From: Rhodobium orientis
GTDB taxonomy: Bacteria > Pseudomonadota > Alphaproteobacteria > Rhizobiales > Rhodobiaceae
Assembly: GCF_003258835.1 (NCBI RefSeq)
Contig: NZ_NPEV01000010.1
Span: 1-64,000, forward strand
DNA length: 64,000 bases
Direction of reading: 5' to 3'
Shown here: one piece after another, positions 47,303 through 56,091 of the stretch
Layout of the letters: each line of letters begins with the position of its first letter
Position numbering within the stretch: position 1 is the stretch's first letter
Made by a program: the position numbers and the translations under genes
Notes under the pieces: generated by a model
Told to the model about the DNA's origin: nothing
The model's database searches: none
The model's input: the letters and a program-made list of their open reading frames with translations, nothing else

Positions 47303-47767
47303 GTGACTGTCTCTCATCTGGGGCGGCTTCTGACCGCGTGTCGTGCCGGATCGGGCAGGCCCGCTGCCTGCGTCACGCCGGACCGTCTGGCCGGGACGCG
47401 GCATTGGAACGTTCACGGCCGCCGCGCGGCGCGTTCGGGAACAGCGCGGCAGCGACGCGATGCGATGCGAAGCGGACGCGATGCCCGCCGGATCCATGAC
47501 CTGCAATCTAATGCAGTCGGACCGGCCGGATAATCGCGTCAAAACTGATTTGATTTATGAATGCTGAACATAAATGGCGGGGCATCGCCGGAAACGGCAA
47601 TAGATGCACCGGCCTTCGGGGGCGGCGCCGGGGACAAGCCCTGGCGTCCGCCGCGCCCGCAGTCAGAGAACGTCTCGTCGAAACGAATTCACCAGACGGT
47701 CTCTATCCGTGTGTTCTTGCGCGTGTCTTTTTCCCAAAACCGGTTCCCGCTTTCGCGAGACAGGCTC
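47303..47767. other. Interval between aldo/keto reductase and rpsU
   Basis: No gene is supported. It should contain the aldo/keto reductase promoter. Near 47690-47770 the sequence (CCCAAAACCGGTTCCCGCTTTCGCGAGACAGG region) resembles a diverged rhizobial intergenic repeat. No clear rpsU terminator with a T tract is seen. Confidence 0.5.
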
Positions 47768-48022
47768 TTAGGAAGCGCCGCCGGCCCGTCGTGCCGGAGC
47801 TTTCTTCTTGCGTCCGGGGATGAGGCCTTCGCGCTGCGCGAGCTTGCGCGCTGCCTTGCGGCCGCGCCGGATCGCCTCGGCCTTTTCGCGCGCACGCTTC
47901 TCGGACGGCTTTTCATAGGCGCGACGGGCCTTCATTTCGCGGAAAAGGCCCTCACGCTGCATCTTCTTTTTCAAGACGCGAAGGGCCTGGTCGATGTTGT
48001 TGTCTCTGACGAGGATCTGCAA
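47768..48022 (-). CDS. rpsU: 30S ribosomal protein S21
   Basis: S21 helps initiation on the 30S subunit. The 84-residue protein begins [24 protein letters not shown] and has the basic helical core [20 protein letters not shown]. The tail is Arg/Lys/Ala-rich, as in rhizobial S21. The start appears to be TTG at 48022, with TAGGA upstream, since related proteins start at this residue. Confidence 0.96.
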   Translation of the reverse strand: MQILVRDNNIDQALRVLKKKMQREGLFREMKARRAYEKPSEKRAREKAEAIRRGRKAARKLAQREGLIPGRKKKAPARRAGGAS

Positions 48023-48218
48023 ATTTCATCCTAACTTTGGTAAGCACTGCCGGAGCAGTCCGGTGGCGGCCACCGGGCCGGCGTCCGGCCGTCGCGTCCG
48101 GACCCGAGGGCCGGGACGTCGACCATTTGCGCGCCAAAGCCGCGACTTCTACTGCGCGGGCGCGCCGGTGAGATGAAGCCGCAGCCGCCAAGGCAGGCCG
48201 CGGCCTCGATATCGCAAC

Positions 48219-48238
48219 GAGAGCCCCGAAGGGCTCTC
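48219..48238 (-). terminator. Hairpin after the cold-shock gene
   Basis: GAGAGCCC-CGAA-GGGCTCTC is a perfect 8-bp stem with a tetraloop eight bases past the cold-shock stop on the minus strand. The following sequence GTTGCG is only weakly T-rich. Confidence 0.6.
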
Positions 48239-48245
48239 TCGCGAA

Positions 48246-48455
48246 CTAGACGAGCTCGATCGTGCTGACGGCGGTCTTGCCGTTGCGCGAATCGACTTCG
48301 GTCTCGAAAGAGACCTTCTGGCCGTCGCGCAGGCCCGAGATTCCGGCCCGCTCCAGCGCAGTGGCGTGGACGAAGACGTCGCGCTCGCCATTGTCCGGCT
48401 GGATGAAGCCGAAGCCCTTTTGGTCATTGTAGAACTTAACGATTCCCGTAGTCAC
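48246..48455 (-). CDS. Cold-shock domain protein
   Basis: A 69-residue single-stranded nucleic-acid-binding protein of the CspA family. RNP1 is KGFGFIQP and RNP2 is DVFVHATALE, with the start TTGIVKFYNDQ. The start is GTG at 48455, since no ATG is suitably placed and AAGGG lies upstream. About 270 bases without a gene precede it, which could hold a long cold-responsive leader. Confidence 0.95.
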   Translation of the reverse strand: MTTGIVKFYNDQKGFGFIQPDNGERDVFVHATALERAGISGLRDGQKVSFETEVDSRNGKTAVSTIELV

Positions 48456-48729
48456 GGCGTACCCTTTTCGATTTCGAATACAGTCTGCATATGAACTGGC
48501 ACACGAGGCTCGCGGCCAATTTCCGGATGTCTGTGTTTTGGAGAGAAAGTCTGAAACGAGCGCGCTCCAATAGAATGGAGCGAAGCGACCCAGCCGTCCG
48601 GCCAAAATCCGTATCGCCTAAATAGGGCCGTTTGGCGCATTTCACAAGCTCGGACTGCGGCGTCGGCCCGTTGAGGCCGCCAGATGGCGCCGCGCGGCGG
48701 TGCGCCCGCGCCATTCCCGGCGAAATTCC

Positions 48730-48882
48730 TCACTCCCGCGCGCCGTCCTGTTCGGCCTCGTCGGTCGTTTCTTTTCGTGCCTCGGATTTCTCTGCCTTGG
48801 CCTGAAGCCGCTCGGCCTTCTTGGCCGCTTTCGACTTGTCCCGCTCGGACCGTTCAAATCTGTAATTCGGTTTACGTGGCAT
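48730..48882 (-). CDS. Small basic/acidic conserved protein (50 aa)
   Basis: It reads MPRKPNYRFERSERDKSKAA, then a Lys/Ala/Glu-rich helix and an acidic end (DEAEQDGARE). The charge pattern suggests a nucleic-acid-associated or disordered small protein. Its start overlaps the end of the upstream 88-residue gene by 11 bases, which supports coupled translation. Similar short proteins starting MPRKPNYxFER are, from memory, found in other alphaproteobacteria. The function is unknown. Confidence 0.65.
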   Translation of the reverse strand: MPRKPNYRFERSERDKSKAAKKAERLQAKAEKSEARKETTDEAEQDGARE

Positions 48883-49138
48883 CGTCGGCCTTTCCCGGTT
48901 GCCGCTTCAGGGGGTAGGTGCTGCTGTCGTAGATCTGGCGGATTTCCTCGCGCCGGAACCGCTCCCCATTGACTTCGAGAATGGCGCCGTTCAGCCGGAC
49001 GGCGGACAGCTCTTCGATGGAATAGCGCACCGCCTCGGCGAGCGAGTCGAACCGCCTGTAGGTCATCGCATTCTGGCCGACGCGGCGTTTGCCCGTGGTG
49101 TAGAGTTCGGCCGGATCAAGAAAATTGAAGCTCGTCAT
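48872..49138 (-). CDS. Conserved hypothetical protein (88 aa)
   Basis: The product begins MTSFNFLDPAELYTTGKRR and contains YRRFDSLAEAVRYSIEELSA, LNGAILEVNGERFRREEIRQIY, then a short polar tail. It is a compact soluble protein, common as an unnamed family in rhizobia as far as I recall. ATG at 49138 is used; a longer frame to 49396 has an unlikely leader. It overlaps the 50-residue gene downstream, so the two are one unit. Confidence 0.7.
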   Translation of the reverse strand: MTSFNFLDPAELYTTGKRRVGQNAMTYRRFDSLAEAVRYSIEELSAVRLNGAILEVNGERFRREEIRQIYDSSTYPLKRQPGKADDAT

Positions 49139-49679
49139 CGTTTCCGCCGGCCCGTTCTGTAAGGCCGCCTCCTGTGTGTCGTAGCATCGCGCCCGCGCGG
49201 CACGCCAGATGCCCGTAAGGTCGCGCGAAGACGGCCCGGAACGTGCGGGCCCGGCAGGGATTGCGCCTGTCGCGAATTGTCGTTCCCTGTGACGGCCAGG
49301 CGGCGCGTGTCGATGTGCCGGAAAGTATGACCGCCTGGTTTTTCCGCGCCCACATGACCGGGCGCAGCCTTTCAAGAAAATATCTCGTAAAAACAACGCC
49401 CGGCGCGCCGGATGGATCGCGCAAAAACGAGAAAATTCTTCTTATTGATGGACCGCAGACCGCGAAAAGTCAAGATTGACGGGCTATTGCGAAATTGTCC
49501 GACAGGGAAACTTCATGTTTTCCTGCTTGGCAAACGGCACGTCGAAAAAATATTTTCGATCTGCAATCGAAAATCGGTGCCTGAACTGTTCGGGACACGG
49601 ATCGAGCCCGGTCCAAGCGCGCCCGACAGGGCCCGGCCGCGGCGGAAGGGCGACGGAGCGCGCGGCCGGCGAATGTGCT
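49139..49679. other. Interval with a hairpin, no gene recognised
   Basis: No translated frame resembles a protein. ATTTTCGAT (49552-49560) and ATCGAAAAT (49566-49574) form a perfect 9-bp AT-rich hairpin with a 5-base loop. The stretch 49370-49575 is notably AT-richer than the surroundings. Confidence 0.5.
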
Positions 49680-49713
49680 CTGCCGCATATGCCCGGCCGA
49701 CCATATGCGGCAG
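49680..49713. promoter_or_regulatory. Distal ArsR operator candidate
   Basis: CTGCCGCATATG and CATATGCGGCAG form a perfect 12-bp inverted repeat with a 10-base spacer. Its core, ATATG-N10-CATAT, has the same spacing as the site at 49780 next to the arsR promoter. It lies 93 bases upstream of that site. Confidence 0.55.
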
Positions 49714-49779
49714 AACGCCGCCCATCCCTCAAAAAACCGCTGGGTTATGGCTTTTCCATTGACCGCCCGACCCGTCCGT

Positions 49780-49824
49780 ATATGCTTTTGACGACATATG
49801 ACTGTGGATCGACAATTCCAATTG
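49780..49824 (+). promoter_or_regulatory. arsR promoter with overlapping operator
   Basis: The -35 TTGACG (49788-49793) and -10 GACAAT (49811-49816) are separated by 17 bases. The -35 lies inside ATATG-N10-CATAT (49780-49799), and the -10 overlaps CAATT-CC-AATTG (49813-49824). Repressor binding to either dyad would block polymerase. Confidence 0.55.
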
Positions 49825-49835
49825 GCTTTCTTGAT

Positions 49836-50147
49836 ATGAGCACGATCGAGCAGGTGCTGTCCGCCCTTGCAAACCCCGTTCGCCGGGAGGCGATGCGGCT
49901 GTTGATGGACGGCCACGAAATGTGCCTGTGCGAATTCATGGACCGGCTCGGCATCGCCCAGTCGAGCATGTCGCGCCACATGACGGCGCTGAAGACTGCC
50001 GGCCTGGTGATCGACCGCCGCGATGCCCAGTGGGTGCGCTACCGGCGCAACGCCAGTCTCGATCAAGGCTATAAAGTCGTGCTGGAGGCCGTGCTGGCCG
50101 CGCCGGAGACGGCACGAAGCGTCGTCGGCGGAAGGAGCGCGGCGTGA
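49836..50147 (+). CDS. arsR: ArsR-family metalloregulator
   Basis: A 103-residue winged-helix repressor that releases DNA on binding arsenite or antimonite. The HTH is RLGIAQSSMSRHMTALKTAGLV. The metal-binding pair Cys30-x-Cys32 lies in GHEMCLCEFMDRLG, at the start of the recognition region, as in classical ArsR. ATG at 49836 gives MSTIEQVLSALANPVRREAM. It heads the arsenic operon and overlaps the permease start by four bases. Confidence 0.92.
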   Translation: MSTIEQVLSALANPVRREAMRLLMDGHEMCLCEFMDRLGIAQSSMSRHMTALKTAGLVIDRRDAQWVRYRRNASLDQGYKVVLEAVLAAPETARSVVGGRSAA

Positions 50148-51199
50148 GCACCGTCGACCTTCTGCCGACGCGGCCGTCGCCGCGAACCGGGCTCTGGCTC
50201 GCCGGCACCGCGCTCTTCGTCGTTGGGTGGGTCCTCGTCTATTCCCAGCTTGCGCCGTTCGCCGCATGGGCCGTGTCGCTGCTGCCGCTTGAGCCTGGCA
50301 GCCACGCATACGAGGCCGCCGCCTTCTTCCTCTACGACGCGCCGAAGGTGCTGCTGCTGCTGACACTCGTCGTCTTCGCAATGGGCATTGTGCGCAGCTT
50401 CTTTTCCGCCGAGCGCACCCGCGCTCTGCTCGCCGGCCGGCGCGAGGGCGCCGGCAACGTCGCGGCGGCAACGCTCGGCATCGTCACGCCCTTCTGTTCC
50501 TGTTCGGCCGTGCCGCTGTTCATCGGCTTCGTCTCGGCCGGCGTGCCGCTCGGCGTCACCTTCTCGTTCCTGATCGCCGCGCCGATGGTCAACGAGGTGG
50601 CCGTCGGGCTGCTCTTTGCCCTCGTCGGCTGGAAGATCGCGCTCGCCTATCTCGGCTTCGGCCTCGGCGTCGCCATCCTTGCCGGCTGGGTCATCGGCCG
50701 GCTGCACCTGGAGCATTGGCTGCAGGACTGGGTCCGCAACGTGCGGGCCGGAACCGCCGAGCTTCCCGCCAACGAGTTGACCGCCGTCGACCGCATCAAG
50801 GCCGGCATCGACGCGGTGCGGGACATCGTCGGCAAGGTCTGGAAGTGGATCATCGTCGGCATCGCCGCCGGCGCCCTCATCCACGGCTACGTGCCGGCCG
50901 GCCTCCTTGCCGAGATCATGGGCCGCGAGGCCTGGTGGTCGGTGCCGGCCGCCGTCGTCCTCGGCGTGCCGATGTATTCCAACGCTGCCGGCATTATCCC
51001 GGTCGTCGAGGCGCTGATCGGCAAGGGCGCGGCGCTTGGCACCGTGCTCGCCTTCATGATGAGCGTGATCGCCCTGTCGCTGCCGGAGATGATCATCCTG
51101 CGCAAGGTGCTGACCGTCAAACTGGTGGCGGTGTTCGTCGCCGTCGTCGCGACCGGCATCCTGGCGGTCGGGTTCCTGTTCAACGCCGCCTTCGGATAG
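50144..51199 (+). CDS. ArsP/DUF318-type permease
   Basis: A 351-residue polytopic membrane protein of the ArsP_1 permease family (PF03773). The conserved Cys motif TPFCSCSAVPLFIGFVSAG lies in a span near residue 120, and a second half has GVPMYSNAAGIIPVVEALIGKG. Relatives export methylarsenite or other thiol-reactive species. No ArsB or Acr3 pump is found here, so this is the only efflux candidate of the operon. It starts inside the arsR stop. Confidence 0.88.
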   Translation: MSTVDLLPTRPSPRTGLWLAGTALFVVGWVLVYSQLAPFAAWAVSLLPLEPGSHAYEAAAFFLYDAPKVLLLLTLVVFAMGIVRSFFSAERTRALLAGRREGAGNVAAATLGIVTPFCSCSAVPLFIGFVSAGVPLGVTFSFLIAAPMVNEVAVGLLFALVGWKIALAYLGFGLGVAILAGWVIGRLHLEHWLQDWVRNVRAGTAELPANELTAVDRIKAGIDAVRDIVGKVWKWIIVGIAAGALIHGYVPAGLLAEIMGREAWWSVPAAVVLGVPMYSNAAGIIPVVEALIGKGAALGTVLAFMMSVIALSLPEMIILRKVLTVKLVAVFVAVVATGILAVGFLFNAAFG

Positions 51200-51222
51200 G
51201 CAAGAGACCGGAGAAAGAACGG

Positions 51223-51459
51223 ATGAAAGAGGTCAAGGTCCTGGGGCCAGGCTGCAAGCGCTGCGAGACCACGGCCGAGATGGTGCGCACCGAGGCGGAC
51301 CGGCTCGGCATCGACGTCACCGTGGAAAAGATCACGGACTACGCGGAGATCGCCGGCTACGGGGTCGCCTCGACGCCGGGCATCGTCGTCGACGGCAAAC
51401 TCGTCCATGCCGGCGGGCTGCCGAAGCCCGACGACCTTGCCAGATGGCTCAGCGCCTAG
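51223..51459 (+). CDS. Small thioredoxin-fold protein (MTH895-like)
   Basis: A 78-residue redox protein starting MKEVKVLGPGCKRCETTAEM. The CxxC is Cys11-Lys-Arg-Cys14, followed by the thioredoxin cis-Pro region GVASTPGIVVDGKLVHAG. Such mini-thioredoxins are often encoded next to DUF318 permeases. It may reduce the Cys pair of the permease or serve arsenate reduction. It starts 24 bases after the permease. Confidence 0.88.
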   Translation: MKEVKVLGPGCKRCETTAEMVRTEADRLGIDVTVEKITDYAEIAGYGVASTPGIVVDGKLVHAGGLPKPDDLARWLSA

Positions 51460-51462
51460 CCG

Positions 51463-51885
51463 ATGGCCATCGTCATTCACCACAACCCCGACTGCGGCAC
51501 CTCGCGCAACGTGCTCGCCACCATCGAGGCGGCCGGCTACGCGCCGGTCGTCATCGAATACCTGAAGGAAGGCTGGACCCGGCCGCAATTGCTGGCCCTC
51601 TTTGCCGCCGCCGACATCACGCCGCGCCAGGCGCTGCGCACCACCAAGTCGCCGGCAAAGGAGCTGGGATTGCTCGATCCCGCCGCTACCGACGAGGCCC
51701 TGCTGGACGCCATGCTGGCGCACCCGGTGCTGGTCAACCGGCCGATCGTCTGCTCGCCGAAGGGCGTGCGCCTCTGCCGGCCGAGCGAGACCGTGCTCGA
51801 CCTCCTCGACCGGATGCCGCCCGGCCCGCTCTACAAGGAAGACGGCGCAATGATCCTCGACGCGGAAGGAAACCGCGTTGGCTGA
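51463..51885 (+). CDS. arsC: Arsenate reductase (glutaredoxin type)
   Basis: ArsC reduces arsenate to arsenite with glutathione and glutaredoxin. The 140-residue protein has the catalytic Cys11 in [11 protein letters not shown] and the Arg cluster sites [11 protein letters not shown] and [21 protein letters not shown]. It starts three bases after the mini-thioredoxin stop and overlaps arsH. Confidence 0.95.
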   Translation: MAIVIHHNPDCGTSRNVLATIEAAGYAPVVIEYLKEGWTRPQLLALFAAADITPRQALRTTKSPAKELGLLDPAATDEALLDAMLAHPVLVNRPIVCSPKGVRLCRPSETVLDLLDRMPPGPLYKEDGAMILDAEGNRVG

Positions 51886-52600
51886 CGCGTCCGATCCCAC
51901 CCCTCAGCTTGACGAAGCGGCGTTTCGCGAGATCGACCCGGAACGGCTTTTCGCCGTCGGCCGGTCGACCCACAGGCCGCGCATCCTGCTGCTCTACGGA
52001 TCTCTGCGCACCCGTTCCTTCTCGCGCCTGGCGACGGAGGAGGCCGCCCGCATCCTGCAAAGGCTCGGAGCGGAGACCCGGACCTTCAATCCCTCGAGCC
52101 TGCCGCTGCCGGACGATGCGGAGACAGACCATCCGAAGGTTCAGGAATTGCGCGACCTCGCCATGTGGTCGGAGGGCATGGTCTGGTGCTCGCCGGAACG
52201 GCACGGCTCCATGACCGGCATCATGAAGGCGCAGATTGACTGGATTCCCTTGGCGCTCGGCGCCGTGCGCCCGACCCAGGGCAAGACCCTTGCCGTCATG
52301 CAGGTCTGCGGCGGCTCGCAAAGCTTCAATGCCGTCAACCAGCTTCGCATCCTCGGGCGCTGGATGCGCTGCATCACGATCCCGAACCAGTCCTCGGTGC
52401 CGAAGGCATTCCTGGAGTTCGGCGACGACAACCGGATGAAGCCGTCCGCCTATTACGACCGCATCGTCGATGTGATGGAGGAACTGGTGAAGTTCACCCT
52501 CCTGACCCGCGACGTGGCGCCCTATCTCGTCGACCGCTTCAGCGAGCGCAAGGAGAGCGCCGAAGAGCTGTCGCGCCGGGTCAACCAGAGGGCGATATAG
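51878..52600 (+). CDS. arsH: ArsH, NADPH-dependent FMN reductase
   Basis: ArsH is a flavoprotein that oxidises trivalent organoarsenicals in several bacteria. The 240-residue protein contains the flavodoxin-like phosphate loop [19 protein letters not shown], the family core [21 protein letters not shown] and [22 protein letters not shown]. It is the last gene of the operon. With ArsP-type permease and no Acr3, the set fits methylated arsenicals as well as inorganic arsenic. Confidence 0.95.
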   Translation: MADASDPTPQLDEAAFREIDPERLFAVGRSTHRPRILLLYGSLRTRSFSRLATEEAARILQRLGAETRTFNPSSLPLPDDAETDHPKVQELRDLAMWSEGMVWCSPERHGSMTGIMKAQIDWIPLALGAVRPTQGKTLAVMQVCGGSQSFNAVNQLRILGRWMRCITIPNQSSVPKAFLEFGDDNRMKPSAYYDRIVDVMEELVKFTLLTRDVAPYLVDRFSERKESAEELSRRVNQRAI

Positions 52601-52627
52601 AGACCGCGTGGCCGGCCCCGGTCGTCC

Positions 52628-53338
52628 TTATCCCGCGCCGGAAAAGGCGTAGCCGACCCCGTGCACCGTCTTGACGTAGCGCGGGTTGGCCGGGTCGTCC
52701 TCGATCTTGCGCCGAAGCCGCATGATGTGGACGTCCACCGAGCGGTCGCCCACATAGGAGGCCCGGCCGCGGGCGATGTCGAGGAGCTGGTTGCGGCTCA
52801 GCACCGCCCCGGGATGCTCCATCAGCGCGGCGAGGATATCGAACTCCGCCGTCGTCAGGCCGGCGTCGAGGCCGGTCTCCCGGTTGACGAGGACGCGCTG
52901 GACCGGCTTCAACGCCCACGGGCCGAACGCCTGCTCCGCGTTGGCGGTGCTCTCCTGCGCCTCATGCTCCGGCGCCCGGTAGCGCCTCAGCACCGACTTG
53001 ATGCGGGCGGCGAGCTCGCGCGGCTCGAAAGGCTTGGTGACATAGTCGTCGGCACCGAATTCCAGCCCGATCACCCGGTCGAAGGCCTCGTCGCGAGCCG
53101 ACAGCACCACGATCGGCAGGTTCGAGCGCCGCCGCAACTCCTGGGTCAGTTCGAACCCGTCCCGGTCCGGCAGGCCGATATCGAGGATGACGAGGTCGAC
53201 GGGCGCTGCCTCGAACGCCTCCAGCATCGCCTCGCCCGTGGCCACCGTCGTCACCCGGTAGTCGAGCTTGGTCAGATAGCGCTGCAGGAAGTCCGTGATC
53301 TGCGGATCATCGTCGACGACGAGGATATGGTCGGCCAT
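52628..53338 (-). CDS. OmpR-family response regulator
   Basis: A 236-residue regulator with a receiver domain (residues 4-115; phospho-acceptor Asp53 in LVILDIGLPDRDG, Lys in VTKPFEP) and a C-terminal winged helix (about 140-232; GLTTAEFDILAALMEHPGAVLSRNQLLDIARG, RSVDVHIMRLRRKIED). It is divergent from the hybrid kinase at 53555 and is its probable output partner. Regions of this type (TorR/ArcA-like) often control anaerobic respiration genes. Confidence 0.94.
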   Translation of the reverse strand: MADHILVVDDDPQITDFLQRYLTKLDYRVTTVATGEAMLEAFEAAPVDLVILDIGLPDRDGFELTQELRRRSNLPIVVLSARDEAFDRVIGLEFGADDYVTKPFEPRELAARIKSVLRRYRAPEHEAQESTANAEQAFGPWALKPVQRVLVNRETGLDAGLTTAEFDILAALMEHPGAVLSRNQLLDIARGRASYVGDRSVDVHIMRLRRKIEDDPANPRYVKTVHGVGYAFSGAG

Positions 53339-53554
53339 TCAGGTGTTTGCCCCTTTTACGCGCATTGTATTCGATGATTGCGCGCTTTGGTCGTGTTGCC
53401 GGCAGGCTTGCATTTCCGCCCCGTCTTGCGAGGATAACCGCAGCCGGTGAAATCCGGCAAAGGATTTGGCGAGCCCGCCGGGCGGGTCCGATACCTTCAG
53501 CGGCATTCGCGTGCGACGCATGCGATCCTTTTGCGATCCACGGAAGGAACCGGC

Positions 53555-55867
53555 ATGGCCTGGCTGTCCCTTGTCGCCAATCGGCGCCTGCGCTCGCTTC
53601 TGATCGTCGGCGGTGCCACCTTCCTCCTGGCCTCGACCGTGCTGCTCGGCCTCTATCTCGGCCTTGAGACCAACCATCGCCTGCAGGCGATCAAGACAAG
53701 CTGGGTGCAGTTTTCCGAGGAAGCCGACCGCAAGGGCGCCTGGATCAGCGAGATCCGCGGCCTCATGGGCTATGGCGGTATCATCCATAACTTCAAGAAT
53801 TACGTCCTGCGCAAGGATGAGGCCTATCTCGACCGGCTCGAAGACCAGCTCGTCCCGTTCCATTCCGCGATGCGGGCCTATCGGGAGAGCCTGCCGCCCG
53901 GCGAGGAACGCGATGCCCTTGCCACGATCGAGGAGACCATCCGCCGCTACGAGGCGAAGATCCCGATCGCCCGCCAGGCCGACCGCGAGAACTGGCCGGT
54001 GACGGAAACCGACCGGCTGGTCAAGGTCGACGATACGGCGGCGATCGCGGCGCTGGCCCGGCTGGAGGCGATCTGGACCGCCAAGCGCACCGACGCCACC
54101 CGCGATATCGTCACCGCCGTTGCCGAGGGCGAGCGGCTGATCACTATCGGTTTCATGTTCCTGTCCGCGCTCGGCGTCGTCGCCCTGGTGCTGATCGGGC
54201 TCCTCTTTGCGCTGCTTCGCGAACTGCAGGCAACGGTCTTGCGCCTGACCGAGGAACTGTCGGAGCGGCGGCGCGCGGAACAGGCGGAACGCAAGCTCTC
54301 GCGTGCCATCGAGCAGAGCCCGGCGACCATCATCATCACCGACACCGACGGGCGCATCGAATACGTCAACGCCAAGTTCGAGACCCTGACGGAATACTCC
54401 CGCGCCGAGGTCATCGGCGAGACGCCGCGGATGCTGCGCTCCGGCAACACGGCCGACGAGACCTACCGGCGCCTGCGCGTGCAACTGCTGTCCGGCAAGG
54501 AGTGGCGCGGCATCTTCCGCAACCGCAAGAAGTCCGGCGAGCACTACTGGGTCGAGACCACCATCCTGCCGCTGAAGGACGATGACGGCCAGATCATCAA
54601 CTTCATCAGCACCGGCGAGGACATCACCGAAAAGCGCCGCGCCCGCGAGCAGATCGCAAGGGTCCAGAAGATGGAAGCGGTGGGCCTGCTCGCCGGCGGC
54701 ATTGCCCACGACTTCAACAACATCCTGACCTCGATCCTCGGCAACCTGCACCTGGCCCGCCTCGATGCGCCTGAAGACGGCAGCCTCGACGAGGAGCTGG
54801 AACACGCCGAACTCGCCGCCAAGCGCGCCCAGAGCCTCGTCAAGCAGCTCCTGACCTTCGCCCGCCGCCAGCCGGCGACGCCGACGCGCCTGCGCCTCGG
54901 CGAGGCGATCGAGGAGGACGTGCGGTTGCTCAGGGCCTCGATCCCCGTCAATGTCGGCTTCGACGTGCGCATTGCCGATCCCGACATCACGGTGATGGTC
55001 GATCCGAGCCATCTGCACCAGGTGATGATGAACCTGTGCCGCAACGCCGCCGAGGCGATCGGCACGGCCAAGGGAACCATCGCCATTACCGCCGAGACGT
55101 CGGGCCGGCCCGATCCGGACCCCGGCGACCACGAGGCCGATACCGCGGTCCTCGTCGACAGCCTGCCCGCCGATTGCGACCGTTGGGTCCGGCTCAGCGT
55201 CGCCGACGACGGACCCGGCATGCCGGACGACGTCGCCTCCAGGGTGTTCGAGCCGTTCTACAGCACAAAACCCGTCGGCAAGGGCACCGGCCTCGGCCTG
55301 TCCATGGTGGCGACGCTCGCCCGCGAGATGGGAAGCCGGGTGACCCTTCGGACCCGGCCGGGAGAGGGGGCGGTGTTTTCCCTCTACCTGCCGCAATGCG
55401 AGGCCCTGGCCATGGCCGAGAGCCGCAACGCGGCGCTGCCCGGAGGCCGCGAGCGCCTGCTCCTCATCGACGACGAGGTCGACGTCGTCTCCACCTATCG
55501 CCGCATCCTCATCCGCCTCGGCTACCAGGTCGAGGCCTATACCGAGCCAAGGGTCGCCATGGCCGCCTTCGCCGCCGTGCCTGGCCGCTTCGATGCAGTG
55601 GTGACCGACATGGTGATGCCGGAAATGTCGGGCGAGGAGGTGGTCGAGGAGGTGCTGCGTCTCAGGCCCGACTGCCCGGTGCTGATCGCTTCCGCCTATC
55701 ACCCCGAAACGCCGGGCGAGGCGGCCGGGCGCCACGTGGCGTTCCTGGAAAAGCCGGCGGATCCGGCGGTCTTTGCCCGCACCCTGCGTGCCCTCCTCGA
55801 TGAGGCCCAGGGACCTGGCGATGCTTCCGACCCGGCGGCCCCGCGGCTCCGGCGAAACCGCCCGTAA
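53555..55867 (+). CDS. Hybrid sensor histidine kinase with PAS and receiver domains
   Basis: A 770-residue inner-membrane kinase. One span at about residues 13-36 and another at about 193-220 enclose a helical periplasmic sensor of about 155 residues (MGYGGIIHNFKNYVLRKDE). A PAS/PAC domain follows at about 250-370 (RIEYVNAKFETLTEYS, INFISTGEDITEKRRA). The phospho-acceptor is His385 in GGIAHDFNNILTS. The ATPase domain has NLCRNAAEAIG, VADDGPGMP and GKGTGLGLSMV. The C-terminal receiver has Asp685 in VVTDMVMPEMS. ATG at 53555 follows GGAAGGAA. No HPt domain is present. Confidence 0.93.
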   Translation: MAWLSLVANRRLRSLLIVGGATFLLASTVLLGLYLGLETNHRLQAIKTSWVQFSEEADRKGAWISEIRGLMGYGGIIHNFKNYVLRKDEAYLDRLEDQLVPFHSAMRAYRESLPPGEERDALATIEETIRRYEAKIPIARQADRENWPVTETDRLVKVDDTAAIAALARLEAIWTAKRTDATRDIVTAVAEGERLITIGFMFLSALGVVALVLIGLLFALLRELQATVLRLTEELSERRRAEQAERKLSRAIEQSPATIIITDTDGRIEYVNAKFETLTEYSRAEVIGETPRMLRSGNTADETYRRLRVQLLSGKEWRGIFRNRKKSGEHYWVETTILPLKDDDGQIINFISTGEDITEKRRAREQIARVQKMEAVGLLAGGIAHDFNNILTSILGNLHLARLDAPEDGSLDEELEHAELAAKRAQSLVKQLLTFARRQPATPTRLRLGEAIEEDVRLLRASIPVNVGFDVRIADPDITVMVDPSHLHQVMMNLCRNAAEAIGTAKGTIAITAETSGRPDPDPGDHEADTAVLVDSLPADCDRWVRLSVADDGPGMPDDVASRVFEPFYSTKPVGKGTGLGLSMVATLAREMGSRVTLRTRPGEGAVFSLYLPQCEALAMAESRNAALPGGRERLLLIDDEVDVVSTYRRILIRLGYQVEAYTEPRVAMAAFAAVPGRFDAVVTDMVMPEMSGEEVVEEVLRLRPDCPVLIASAYHPETPGEAAGRHVAFLEKPADPAVFARTLRALLDEAQGPGDASDPAAPRLRRNRP

Positions 55868-55890
55868 CACTTTTTAACAATTCGGCGGCG

Positions 55891-55907
55891 CGCCGGAAAA
55901 ACCGGCG
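55891..55907 (+). terminator. Weak hairpin after the hybrid kinase
   Basis: CGCCGG-AAAAA-CCGGCG forms a 6-bp GC stem 24 bases past the kinase stop, followed by TTACAT. It is a possible weak terminator before the FNR-type gene. Confidence 0.4.
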
Positions 55908-56091
55908 TTACATGCAAGACCTAGCATAACTTCCGTTGCCTCCCCCCGCAGCAGCAGGCGCCTGGCGGCGGATCGTCGTCTCTCCGGAACGCTCTCAAAA
56001 TGTTCCGAAAAGCCGCCAGGTGCCGGCAACGGGTCCGGCCGCAACGCGCATCGCTGCGCCAACCAGAACAAAAATCTTTGGAGTTACCGCC

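Noticed and set aside
53339-55870. An 843-codon open frame on the minus strand opposite the hybrid kinase
   Set aside because: It is a by-product of high GC codon bias. The plus-strand kinase has complete domains and a ribosome site, and the antisense translation shows no domain.
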